Positions 24,599 through 33,403 of a stretch of 64,000 bases of DNA are shown piece after piece (positions within the stretch are counted from its first letter, which is position 1; each line of letters begins with the position of its first letter). The DNA comes from Candidatus Eremiobacterota bacterium (GTDB taxonomy: Bacteria > Vulcanimicrobiota > CADAWZ01 > Ess09-12), in contig JAVHLM010000008.1 in assembly GCA_031082125.1 (NCBI GenBank), positions 62,001 to 126,000 of the forward strand. The letters run 5' to 3'. The notes beneath the pieces are model-generated. The model saw only the letters and a program-made list of their open reading frames with translations. It was not told where the DNA came from and did not search any database. Position numbers and translations under genes: made by a program.

Positions 24599-27400
24599 TT
24601 ATTTTCTCAACTGAAAAAGTCTCGGAGGAATATGGAAAAGGGACCGCACCGTCTCGGTGGCCACACCGTCCTTCATCTCTTCGAACAGGGTGTGGGCCTC
24701 TTTAAAGTAAGCGAGGTCGGGATCCTCCTGGCCGTAGCCGCGGAGCCATATTCCCTCGCGGAGGTCGCGGAGGGCGGTCTGCTGGGTGATCCAGCCCTCG
24801 TCGAGGATTGAGAGGAAGACATCCTTCAGAACGGCACTCATCGCCTCCCTGCCGAACTGCTCCTCGCGACGGTGGTAAAGCTCAAGGGCCTTGTCAGTGC
24901 AGTGCTTCGTGAGGTCCTGGGCCTTGGTGAACTGGCGGCCGTCAAGGGCGCTCCCCTGGATATCCAGCAGGAATGCCACGTCTTTGTCAATGGCGGCCTG
25001 AGTCCCGGCGGTGACCTTGCCCGCCCCTTCCTGGTGCTTCTCTACTATGAACTCTATGGCCCGTGCCATCATGTCCTTGACGGTGGTGCCCAGGTCGCTC
25101 CCTCCAATGACGGCGTCCCGGTCTTCGTACACGACCTCGCGCTGCCTGTTCAGCACGCCGTCGTAACGCATCAGGTTCTTCCTTATGTCAAGGTTCCTCT
25201 CCTCGCAGCGCTTCTGGGCTACCTCGACGGCCTTTGCGGCAAAACCGTTCTTTATGGGCTCGCCATTCGGGAAGCCCAGCTTCTCCGCCAGGCGCTTCAC
25301 CTTGTCGCCGCCGAAAAGGCGCATCAGCTCATCTTCCAGCGAGACATAGAACTGCGAGACGCCGGGATCGCCCTGGCGTCCGGCCCTTCCCCTGAGCTGA
25401 TCGTCAACCCTCCGGTCCTCGTGGCGCTCTGAGCCGATTACGGCAAGCCCTCCCAGGCCTTTCACCTGCTCCTTGGCCTCGTCACAGACCCCTTTGAACT
25501 TTGCAAGCGCGTCGGCATAGGAGATCTTTCCTCCCCTGCTCTCTTCCAGCGCCAGCTTTTCAGGGTCGCCGCCTAGCCTGATGTCAACGCCCCGGCCCGC
25601 CATGTTGGTGGCCACCGTGACCATGCCGGGCCTTCCGGCCTGGGCGATGATGGCCGCCTCGTCGGTATGGTTTTTGGCATTGAGGACCTGGTGGGGTATC
25701 CCCCGCTCCTTTAATAAAGCCGAGAGAAGCTCCGACCTCTCGATGGACCTTGTGCCTATGAGGACCGGCTGGCCCCTGCGGTGGAGCGACACGATATTAT
25801 CGGCAATGGCATTGAATTTCTCGCGCTCAGTCTTATAGATGAGGTCCGGCAGGTCCTGCCTTGCGACAGGCTTGTGGGTGGGGATGACGACGACGTTTTT
25901 CCCGAATACCTCTCCAAATTCCTGGCTCGCCGTCTGGGCCGTGCCGGTCATGCCCGCAAGCCTGCCGTAGAGCTTGAAATAATTCTGGTAGGTGATCATC
26001 GCGAGGGTCTCTGTTCCGGGCCTCACGGGAACGCCCTCCCTGGCCTCGATTGCCTCGTGGAGGCCTTCGCTGTAGCGCCTTCCCGGCTGGAGCCTGCCGG
26101 TGAACTCGTCAACGATGACGACCTCGCCGTTCTTCACCACGTAGTCAACATTATTGCGGTAGAGAGCTTTGGCAGTCACGGCATTCCTCACGAAGGAGAC
26201 CATGTGGAGATTGTCTTCGCCGTAAAGGTTGTCCACGCCGAGCATCTTCTCCACATGGGCCGTGCCGGCCTCGGTGAGAACCGTCGAGTGGTTTTTCCTG
26301 TCAACAGCGTAGTCCTTCCCCTCGGCAAGGTAGCGGGCCATCTCGGAAAAGAGCTCGTAGGGAGGCTGCTCCCCGCCGCTCTGCCTCGAGATGATGAGGG
26401 GCGTGCGGGCCTCGTCGATGAGTATGCTGTCCACCTCATCGACAAGGGCAAAGACTTCCTTGAGATCTCTTCCCACCCTTGTCTCCCTGTCGTGGGTGAG
26501 GTTGTCCCTCAGGTACTGGAAGCCGAACTCGTCATTGGTGCCGTAAGTGACATCTGCCCTGTTCGCCGCTATGCGCTCCTCTGTCGTCATATCCTGTTTT
26601 ATGACGCCGACGGAGATCCCCATGAACTGGAGGGCTTTGCCCATCCATTCGGCATCTCGCGAGGCAAGGTACTCGTTGGCCGTCACCACGTGAACTCCTT
26701 TGCCCGCAATGGCATTGAGGTACACCGGCAGGGTCTCCATGAGGGTCTTGCCTTCGCCTGTCTTCTGCTCCACGATGGCTCCCTCGTAGCACGCCACGCC
26801 TGCCATCACCTGCTCGTCAAAGGGGCGCATGTTCAGAACTCTTTTATCGGCTTCGCGCATCACGGCATAGGCTTCGGGCATGATCTCGCCAAGAGCCTCT
26901 TCCCGGGTCTTCCCCGCCGCTTCGAGCGCGGCGATGCGCGCCTTGAACTCGCCGGTCTTTGCCTGGAGCTCCCTGTCGGAAAGTGAGGCCACCTGGGGCT
27001 CAAGGGCATTGATCGACGCGGTAATATCTCTGTAGTAAGAAATGCCATGGGCGCCGGTGAGATATTCCATTACCCGGTGAACCGCTGAGCTCACCGCGGA
27101 TTCGACCCTTGATACAAGGGAGGGCTCCTCCAGGGTGGCAATAGCCGTGGGAGGAGGAGGCGCCGCCTTGGCGGGGGGAGAGGGAGGAGCATGCACAGGG
27201 GCTTTATCCTCTGCGGCTTTCCTGTTGCGGACGCGGTGGGGCTTCTCTCCTGCCGGCTGCGGTGAAGCAGGCGTAAAGCTGTCGCCTGCCCCCCGGGGGG
27301 AAGGCTCATCGCCGCCCGTTGCGGATGGCTTAGAAGCGCCGTCCCTCAGCGGGGTGATTCCGCCTGTGCCCTGGCTCCCTGGTATCCTGTCAATCTGCAT
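24599..27400 (-). CDS. secA: SecA preprotein translocase ATPase, with long disordered N-terminal extension
   Basis: 933 residues. All motor motifs are visible: QKTGEGKTLMETLP (Walker A), VDEVDSILIDEARTPLIIS (Walker B), EFTGRLQPGRRYSEGLHEAI, MAGRGVDIRLGG and GRAGRQGDPGVSQFY. SecA drives Sec-dependent export through SecYEG. Unusual points: about 100 extra N-terminal residues rich in Pro, Ala and Ser (MQIDRIPGSQGTGG..., containing GDSFTPAS), and the protein ends (LFHIPPRLFQLRK) without the Cys-rich SEC-C zinc domain. Some SecA proteins lack SEC-C, including SecA2 types, so this could be an accessory SecA. A plausible -10 (TAGAAT at 27478-27483, with TGC before it) lies upstream. It precedes the radical SAM pair by 6 nt. 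Confidence 0.85.
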   Translation of the reverse strand: MQIDRIPGSQGTGGITPLRDGASKPSATGGDEPSPRGAGDSFTPASPQPAGEKPHRVRNRKAAEDKAPVHAPPSPPAKAAPPPPTAIATLEEPSLVSRVESAVSSAVHRVMEYLTGAHGISYYRDITASINALEPQVASLSDRELQAKTGEFKARIAALEAAGKTREEALGEIMPEAYAVMREADKRVLNMRPFDEQVMAGVACYEGAIVEQKTGEGKTLMETLPVYLNAIAGKGVHVVTANEYLASRDAEWMGKALQFMGISVGVIKQDMTTEERIAANRADVTYGTNDEFGFQYLRDNLTHDRETRVGRDLKEVFALVDEVDSILIDEARTPLIISRQSGGEQPPYELFSEMARYLAEGKDYAVDRKNHSTVLTEAGTAHVEKMLGVDNLYGEDNLHMVSFVRNAVTAKALYRNNVDYVVKNGEVVIVDEFTGRLQPGRRYSEGLHEAIEAREGVPVRPGTETLAMITYQNYFKLYGRLAGMTGTAQTASQEFGEVFGKNVVVIPTHKPVARQDLPDLIYKTEREKFNAIADNIVSLHRRGQPVLIGTRSIERSELLSALLKERGIPHQVLNAKNHTDEAAIIAQAGRPGMVTVATNMAGRGVDIRLGGDPEKLALEESRGGKISYADALAKFKGVCDEAKEQVKGLGGLAVIGSERHEDRRVDDQLRGRAGRQGDPGVSQFYVSLEDELMRLFGGDKVKRLAEKLGFPNGEPIKNGFAAKAVEVAQKRCEERNLDIRKNLMRYDGVLNRQREVVYEDRDAVIGGSDLGTTVKDMMARAIEFIVEKHQEGAGKVTAGTQAAIDKDVAFLLDIQGSALDGRQFTKAQDLTKHCTDKALELYHRREEQFGREAMSAVLKDVFLSILDEGWITQQTALRDLREGIWLRGYGQEDPDLAYFKEAHTLFEEMKDGVATETVRSLFHIPPRLFQLRK

Positions 27401-27537
27401 GGTGCTCCACCTGAAAAGGATCGAAGCCTTTGCTCCCTCAACGGCGAGAAGGCCGCAAAGCCTCTATTCTGCCACTTTTATTCTAGCACAGGCTTTCTCC
27501 CGGGCCTATTAAAAAAATGTTAAAAGTTCCCCATCCT

Positions 27538-29217
27538 TCATTGAGCCTTGCCTTTCTTCTTCGCATGGGGCGCGGGAAGGGGAGGGGCCACGAGGAATCC
27601 CTTGGTGTACTGCCACCGGTAATGGACTTCCTCCATGGCGATGACGGCCCTGGGGCCTTTCCACGGCTCCGCCTTGCGGTATTTCAGCAGGGGGATCAAG
27701 TCTGAGATCTTCCATACCATCATGCATTTTATCACTGAATCATCACTGTTCACGTTGAACCTGATTTCTTTTCCACCGTCTATCAACGCTCCCGGAGGAT
27801 CTGAGCTGAAAGCCGCAAGACGGCAGGGAATCTCCATGAATTCGCCGGTTCCCTTGAGATAACTGTCATTGACGGGCATGGCCAGAAAGCACCTCACCTT
27901 GTGAACCCAGGCTCCCGAGGAGACCGGGCTGTGGTAATGGGCCCTGAAGCACCAGAACACTTCAATGGTGCCGCCGGGGGGTATTCTCTCTGCCGAAAGG
28001 GTCACATAAGGCGCACCAGGAACAAGGTCACCGGCGGAAGACTCTGTAAAATAGAGAAAGGTATCTCTGTAAGGAACTCCGCTGTCTCCAAAGTGGAGGC
28101 TGAAGCTTCCCCAGGGGGGATACTTGAGCGTGGGAAGGAATGAGACCCGTGTGGCCCTGGGTACCTGCTTTTCCCAGTCCTTGGGAACCTGAGGCATCCT
28201 GCCGCTGAATTCTGCCGGTGCGGGAGTCGTGTATATCACTCTCGGCACACCGGAAGCTCCACGGGGAGAATTGCCGTGCTCCTCATTTACTGCCAGGAGT
28301 TTGATCAGCACTACCAGAATCACCACAATAACCTGTACCATTTTCAAGAAAAAATCAAAATAAGTGGGGGCAGTGCATGGAGGAAGCGGATTTGCAGCGG
28401 GGGCAGGGAGCGGGTTGAGCCTCTCTTCCTCTTTGCAAAGAGCAGCCTTCATTTCCTTCACCGACTGGAACCTCTCGGCGGGATTCATCGCAAGGGCTCT
28501 CATTACAAGGGCCGACAGGGTACTGTGAGCATCGGGGCGGAGGTCGCTCACCGGGGCAAACTGGAAGGGATGGTCCTGGGGGTTCACTCCCGTAAGAAGA
28601 TGATGGAGCGTGGCGCCAAGGGAATAGATATCAGATCTCTCGTCGCTCTGAGCTTTTCCATAAGTTTCGGGGGCGGCGTAGCCGGGAGTGCCGAGAAGCG
28701 ACGTGTCAAGGGGCTTCCCTTCCTTGAAATAGCGGGCAATGGAAAAATCTACAAGCTTGAGAGCTCCCTCCTTTGAGAGCATCATGTTGGCAGGCTTGAG
28801 GTCGCGGAATATGATTCCATTTTTATGGAGCACCTCGAGAACCTCGCAGATGACAAGGCCCCAGGCGAGAACTTCCTTGAGGGAGGGGAGATGCTGTTCC
28901 GCACGCTCTTCAAGGGTGATCCCTTCAATAAACTCTTCAATGATGTAGCACTGGCCACCAAGGGTGAAGTAATCTGCCACGGCGGGGATATTGGGGTGCC
29001 TGATCGTCGTGAGGATGGCGATCTCCTTGAGGAAGTGATTGTAGGCCTCCTGCTCCGTTGACTGTATTTCAGAGGGCTCCCTCGTGACCTTCATGGCCCA
29101 CTGCCTGTCTGCTACAAGGCTGTCCACAAGGTACACCCTGTTCATGCCTCCCTCGCCTATGAGGCGGACCACCTTGTACTTATTCTCAACAACCGTTCCT
29201 GCAGCAAGCTCCGGCAT
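27538..29217 (-). CDS. Membrane-anchored Ser/Thr protein kinase, paralogue A
   Basis: 559 residues. Residues ~14-265 are an eukaryote-like kinase: GEGGMNRVYLV loop, WAMKV lysine, FRDLKPANMM catalytic loop, LVDFSIARYF and GTPGYAAPETYG. HRD is replaced by FRD and DFG by DFS; the catalytic Asp and both Lys residues remain, so activity is plausible. A transmembrane helix (~287-309, MVQVIVVILVVLIKLLAV) leads to an extracytoplasmic beta-sandwich sensor-like domain of ~250 residues ending YTKGFLVAPPL. It probably senses an envelope signal and phosphorylates Ser/Thr in cytoplasmic targets. Followed 22 nt upstream by paralogue B in the same direction. Confidence 0.88.
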   Translation of the reverse strand: MPELAAGTVVENKYKVVRLIGEGGMNRVYLVDSLVADRQWAMKVTREPSEIQSTEQEAYNHFLKEIAILTTIRHPNIPAVADYFTLGGQCYIIEEFIEGITLEERAEQHLPSLKEVLAWGLVICEVLEVLHKNGIIFRDLKPANMMLSKEGALKLVDFSIARYFKEGKPLDTSLLGTPGYAAPETYGKAQSDERSDIYSLGATLHHLLTGVNPQDHPFQFAPVSDLRPDAHSTLSALVMRALAMNPAERFQSVKEMKAALCKEEERLNPLPAPAANPLPPCTAPTYFDFFLKMVQVIVVILVVLIKLLAVNEEHGNSPRGASGVPRVIYTTPAPAEFSGRMPQVPKDWEKQVPRATRVSFLPTLKYPPWGSFSLHFGDSGVPYRDTFLYFTESSAGDLVPGAPYVTLSAERIPPGGTIEVFWCFRAHYHSPVSSGAWVHKVRCFLAMPVNDSYLKGTGEFMEIPCRLAAFSSDPPGALIDGGKEIRFNVNSDDSVIKCMMVWKISDLIPLLKYRKAEPWKGPRAVIAMEEVHYRWQYTKGFLVAPPLPAPHAKKKGKAQ

Positions 29218-29239
29218 AGTGACCCTGCCAGTCCTTCCT

Positions 29240-30850
29240 CTAATTTTTCATTATCATGAAGCCTTTGGTGAAAACCAGGCTCTCATGCTTGTCGGTGAGC
29301 CACAGCAGGGCCCTGGGGCCGAGCCAGGGATAGTCATGGTCATAGGTAAGCTCAGGTACACTCTCCGCGGGCCGCCACTTGATAAGGCCCTCGACGGGCG
29401 TGCCTTTGCTTGACACCTTAAAATTGAACTCCCCATCGTGGCCCGACCAGCGGGTAAGAGTGGTGATGGAGCTCTCCCCATACTCTCCCGGCAGCTCCGT
29501 GAAAGAGCCGGCGCTGGTCAGATAGGTCACATCCTGGGGCATCACGAAGCATACTTTCATATGATAGCTGCCAGGCTTATTTATGACACAGGAAAACTCT
29601 GCCTCCTGGTCGCCGCCGGGCTCAAGAGACTGGAAGGCAAGCTTGAGCGAAGGCTTCACATCGAATGAAGGCGAGGCGTTGAAAGTATTCTTATAGATGG
29701 TGAGGAACCTGCTGCGGGGAACCCTGTATGATGAACCCGTGGCTATCGTGAGAATACCGGGCATACCCGAAGCCATGCCATACCCTGCGCCCGGTGAGGG
29801 CTCCTGAGCAGCGTAGTAACGGACCACCCTGGCGCTCGCCGCCGGTGAGGGTGGCGGGGTGCTCTCAGTGTTTATTTTACACGAAGACATGTGGGAAACA
29901 AGCCACCACACTCCTATTATGAGAGTTATCACGATCTGGAGAACTGCTTCTATCGTAGTGCACCCGATCCCCGTAGACTGCACAGTCCCTGCCAGGCCCG
30001 CGGGAGGCGAGGGGAAAGACGGCTGCAGCGGAGGCGCCATGGGAGCGATGAGCTTGGGGAGCACCTTCTGCAGCTCCTTTTTCATCTCATCGACTGAGCT
30101 GTAGCGGTCGGAAGGCCGCGCGCTGAGAGCCTTCATGATTATCTGCTCAAACCTTGGATTCACGCCGCTGCGCAATTTCTCTATGGGCTCGAACCTGAGA
30201 GGATTGTCCTGGGGGTCAGCGCCGGTAATGAGGTTGTGGAGCGTGGCGCCCAGAGAGTATATGTCAGAGCGGGGATCGCTCTGCGAGGTGCCGTATGTCT
30301 CGGGGGCGGCGTATCCTGGTGTCCCCAGCAGTGTCGTGTCCCTGGCCTGGCCGTCCTTGTAAGTGCGGGCAATGTCAAAATCAATAAGCTTCACCTCTTC
30401 CGAGGGGGAGAGCACTATGTTCGCCGGCTTGAGATCGCGGAATATTATCTTTTCCTTGTGGAGGGCCTGGAGGGCATTGCAGAGCAGGATGCCCCACTCG
30501 CAGACCTGACGCTCGCTGGGGAGGTTGTGCTCGAGGTACTTGTCGAGGGAGGTGCCCTCGAGAAACTCCTCGACAATGACATACTGATCGCCGAGGGAAA
30601 AATAATCCTCGATGCGGGGAATGCAGGGGTGCCTCGTGGACATGAGGATCGAGACTTCCTTCAGAAAGGAGTTGTAAGCCTCTGCATAATGGGCGCCAAG
30701 CTCACTGCGGGGTTTTGTCACTTTCATGGCGAAAACCCGGCCCCCCTTGAGGGTCTCCACCATGTACACCGTGTTCATGCCGCCTTCACCGAGAATGCGG
30801 CGCACGCGGTATTTTTCCTCTATCTCGTCACCGGCCCCGAAAACTGCCAT
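29240..30850 (-). CDS. Membrane-anchored Ser/Thr protein kinase, paralogue B
   Basis: 536 residues, same architecture as the adjacent paralogue. Kinase domain ~14-265 with GEGGMNTVYMV, FAMKV, FRDLKPANIV, LIDFDIART and GTPGYAAPETYG; again FRD instead of HRD and DFD instead of DFG. Transmembrane helix ~303-322 (LQIVITLIIGVWWLVS), then an extracytoplasmic domain that ends VFTKGFMIMKN, matching the final strand of paralogue A. The two kinases are 22 nt apart and probably arose by tandem duplication; their sensor domains diverged more than their kinase domains. The M49-type peptidase gene ends 18 nt upstream, so one transcript may cover all three. Confidence 0.88.
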   Translation of the reverse strand: MAVFGAGDEIEEKYRVRRILGEGGMNTVYMVETLKGGRVFAMKVTKPRSELGAHYAEAYNSFLKEVSILMSTRHPCIPRIEDYFSLGDQYVIVEEFLEGTSLDKYLEHNLPSERQVCEWGILLCNALQALHKEKIIFRDLKPANIVLSPSEEVKLIDFDIARTYKDGQARDTTLLGTPGYAAPETYGTSQSDPRSDIYSLGATLHNLITGADPQDNPLRFEPIEKLRSGVNPRFEQIIMKALSARPSDRYSSVDEMKKELQKVLPKLIAPMAPPLQPSFPSPPAGLAGTVQSTGIGCTTIEAVLQIVITLIIGVWWLVSHMSSCKINTESTPPPSPAASARVVRYYAAQEPSPGAGYGMASGMPGILTIATGSSYRVPRSRFLTIYKNTFNASPSFDVKPSLKLAFQSLEPGGDQEAEFSCVINKPGSYHMKVCFVMPQDVTYLTSAGSFTELPGEYGESSITTLTRWSGHDGEFNFKVSSKGTPVEGLIKWRPAESVPELTYDHDYPWLGPRALLWLTDKHESLVFTKGFMIMKN

Positions 30851-30867
30851 ATGCCAGAGACTCCTTG

Positions 30868-32607
30868 CTAAGAGGCCCCGTACTCAAAGAGGGGCTCGAT
30901 ATCAACAGGGACCTCGTAAAGCCTGCTGAAGGTCTCCATAAGGTGGGAGGGGCAAGCCCCGTACTTCCTGAGGAACTGCCCGCTCCCCTCATAATCGCCC
31001 CTGGCCTGGATCTCCAGAAGCTCACGGGCCAGGGAGCGGTTCGCCTCGGCAAACCTGCTGAAGTTTATCCTGTATGTCCCCGTGAGGCTGTCGTACGAGA
31101 AAGCCCCCTTTTCCATCATCCAGTTGAGCTGCACAAGGGAGCCCCTGCCGTGGGACTCCTCGATGCCGAAGCGCACCGAGCGGAAGATGCCGGCAAGGTA
31201 GGAGACGCAGAGACTCTTGAAGTCATCGCGGCTGATCACCCCCTTGTCCATAAGGAACAGCTGGTTATAGACCGAGAGGGCGTCGGCCTTGCACTCCTCG
31301 ATGCTTGAGTAGTTCTCCTTGAGGCAGACCCTTGTGTCCTTCCTGGTGCCGTCGGGGAGGGCAATGAGTCCGGGACCGAGGCCATGGGAGAGCTCGTGAA
31401 ATACGGTGTCCCTGAAATAGGCCTCAAAGGTCACGAAGGGAAGCTGCTCCTTCATAATCACCTTCTGGGCGATAGGATAGGTGCTCCCCCTGAACTTACC
31501 CTCCATGATGTTCTTGAGCATCACCTTCTTGCAGCCTTTTTCCTTCCTCACGCGCTCGTCGTTGGGAAGGGCAAAGGCCGCCGTGTGGATGCCCGAGCGG
31601 GCGTCTCCCGCCGAGTAAATGAGGTGCACGATCCTTATGGGCGAAGAAAAATCCTTATCCAGGTTCTTGTCGGCCCCGGGAAGGGGCAGGTTGGCCTCCA
31701 TGTCCCTCAAGTGGCTCGTGTATTGCTCAAACTTCTTCGCCTCGCCGGGTAGGTTCAGGAACACGTAAGCCTCAAAGGAGGCCTTGTAGTTGAAAAGCTT
31801 GTCTTCATAGACCTCGTAGGGGCCGATCACCAGGTCCAGCAGGCTTCCCTCTATGGACATCCAGGCGAGATCGCTCTCGAAATAATCATTGGTCCTTAAG
31901 GCCCTGGCCCTCTTTGCAAGGAAATCCCTGAGGGTTCCGTTCTCAGTTATCCGCGAGGCCTCCTCAAGAGCCCGCGCCGTCGGCTCAAGCAGGTCGGCAT
32001 ATTCCTGGGAATAGGGAACGGCCGCAAGGTCCTTCCCCTTTCTCCTGATGACGGTGAAATCGCTCGTGAAAGCCTCCCTGTCCTCGGGATGAAGGGTGAG
32101 CCAGCTCTCAAGCTCCTCCTTGGTCATGTCGGCAGGGTAGAAATTGGCGCCGAGAGGGCGCTCCCTGTTCCCGAAAAAGGGATGGAACTCATTGAGCCTG
32201 TCAAAAGGGCCGAAATTAAAAAGAAAATATTTGTAGGTAAGGCGGTCAAGAGGATCGGCCGATTTCTCGAGGATCTTCTTTATCTCCTCGTTCCTGGCGG
32301 AGACCTGCCTCAGGAAGATGCGGTCAACATAGCGCGAGGCTTCTACGAGGTGCTCAAGGACATGGCGGTCTTTCCCGGAGAGGAGGGTCTTGTCATAGGT
32401 GATGGCCACCGGGTAGAGCTTGGAGAACTGCCCTTTCAGGTAAGCCGTCTTTTCAATGCGGGACCAGTAGAGGGGGCCAAGCGACGGGGGGAGCCCCAGC
32501 AGATCCTTCTCGGCCTTTTTGGCCTGGAGGCCCGCCGTATCCGCCATGGCCCATGGGGACAGGAGCAGGAGCAGGAATAATGCCGCAAAGAGCGTGGTTC
32601 TTTTCAT
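30868..32607 (-). CDS. Secreted zinc metallopeptidase of the dipeptidyl-peptidase III (M49)-like family
   Basis: 579 residues with a signal peptide (KRTTLFAALFLLLLLSPW, AMADT). The zinc site appears as HELSHGLGPG near residue ~405 and EECKADALSVYNQLF near ~435. M49 enzymes use a six-residue HExxxH plus EECRA(E/D); here the form HELSHG is the one found in bacterial M49-like relatives. These usually remove dipeptides from the N-terminus of oligopeptides. Periplasmic location follows from the signal peptide. Situated between a kinase pair and a metallophosphoesterase, all on the minus strand, with 17-18 nt gaps. Ribosome site AAAGAGGAATTACG precedes the ATG. Confidence 0.75.
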   Translation of the reverse strand: MKRTTLFAALFLLLLLSPWAMADTAGLQAKKAEKDLLGLPPSLGPLYWSRIEKTAYLKGQFSKLYPVAITYDKTLLSGKDRHVLEHLVEASRYVDRIFLRQVSARNEEIKKILEKSADPLDRLTYKYFLFNFGPFDRLNEFHPFFGNRERPLGANFYPADMTKEELESWLTLHPEDREAFTSDFTVIRRKGKDLAAVPYSQEYADLLEPTARALEEASRITENGTLRDFLAKRARALRTNDYFESDLAWMSIEGSLLDLVIGPYEVYEDKLFNYKASFEAYVFLNLPGEAKKFEQYTSHLRDMEANLPLPGADKNLDKDFSSPIRIVHLIYSAGDARSGIHTAAFALPNDERVRKEKGCKKVMLKNIMEGKFRGSTYPIAQKVIMKEQLPFVTFEAYFRDTVFHELSHGLGPGLIALPDGTRKDTRVCLKENYSSIEECKADALSVYNQLFLMDKGVISRDDFKSLCVSYLAGIFRSVRFGIEESHGRGSLVQLNWMMEKGAFSYDSLTGTYRINFSRFAEANRSLARELLEIQARGDYEGSGQFLRKYGACPSHLMETFSRLYEVPVDIEPLFEYGAS

Positions 32608-32624
32608 CGTAATTCCTCTTTCAG

Positions 32625-33359
32625 TTATTCTTTCCCCTTCAGCGTGACGGCCGTTCCCACGGCAAGCTCAAGGCTCCCGAGAAACTCGCCGTAGGCGCCG
32701 CCATGGGTGATAAGTACATTCCCGACGCGCTCAGGCTTATCAAGCCTGTCATGGGAATGGCCGCCTATGATCACATCCAGGGCAGGGAAAGCCCCCGCGA
32801 GCTCCCTGTCTTTTTCAAGTCCCAGGTGGGAAAGGAGGATCACCAGGTGGGGCTTCTCAGGGGCTATCTTTTTCAGTGTCCCTGCAAGTGCCTCCTCGGG
32901 AGAGGTCATCGCCATGTGGCGCTCGGGAAGCTTCACCGGGGGGCTCACTCCTAAAAGTGCCACTTTGAGCCCTCCCGATGTTTTCATGGCAAAGGGCGCA
33001 ATCCCCGGAGGGAGCTCACCGGAAATGTTGGCGCAGAGAAAGGGAAATCCCGCTGCGGCGAGGAGCTTTTTGAGGCCCCTTATGCCCCAGGAGAGATCGG
33101 CCTCTCCAAGGGCCACGGCATCATAACGGAGATAAGCCATCACCTCCGCCATGGGCATGCCATGGTTCTGGTCGCAGAGGGGGCTTCCCCTGCTCCAGTC
33201 GCCCGAGTCCAGAAGCAGGACCTCTCCCCTCTTTGCGCGGTATTCCTTGACAAGAGTAGCTATATATTTCATTTTCTCCACGTTCCCGTGCAGATCGCCG
33301 GTGTAAAGGATCCCCAGGGGGGTGCCCGACCCTATCCCTATCTCCAGTTCTTCCGCCAT
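32625..33359 (-). CDS. Metallophosphoesterase, 5'-nucleotidase/UshA-like N-domain, divergent metal site
   Basis: 244 residues, only the catalytic domain of the calcineurin-like family. LYTGDLHGNVEKM (DxH), LLLDSGDWSRGSPL, LSHLGLEKD and VIIGGHSHDR (GHxH) are present. However, the GNH[DE] motif that normally supplies a metal ligand and the catalytic histidine reads ALGEADLSWG. The C-terminal nucleotide-specificity domain and a signal peptide are absent, so it should act in the cytoplasm. Activity may be reduced or shifted to another phosphoester. The ATG has GAAGGAGGAGTC upstream. Confidence 0.75.
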   Translation of the reverse strand: MAEELEIGIGSGTPLGILYTGDLHGNVEKMKYIATLVKEYRAKRGEVLLLDSGDWSRGSPLCDQNHGMPMAEVMAYLRYDAVALGEADLSWGIRGLKKLLAAAGFPFLCANISGELPPGIAPFAMKTSGGLKVALLGVSPPVKLPERHMAMTSPEEALAGTLKKIAPEKPHLVILLSHLGLEKDRELAGAFPALDVIIGGHSHDRLDKPERVGNVLITHGGAYGEFLGSLELAVGTAVTLKGKE

Positions 33360-33403
33360 GACTCCTCCTTCTCTTCGGGGCGACTCAAGGGTCCCCCATG
33401 GAA

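Noticed and set aside
25781-26986. 401-codon plus-strand frame antisense to secA
   Set aside because: It mirrors the secA reading frame in a high-GC gene, has no ribosome site and no recognisable motif; the minus strand has all SecA motifs.
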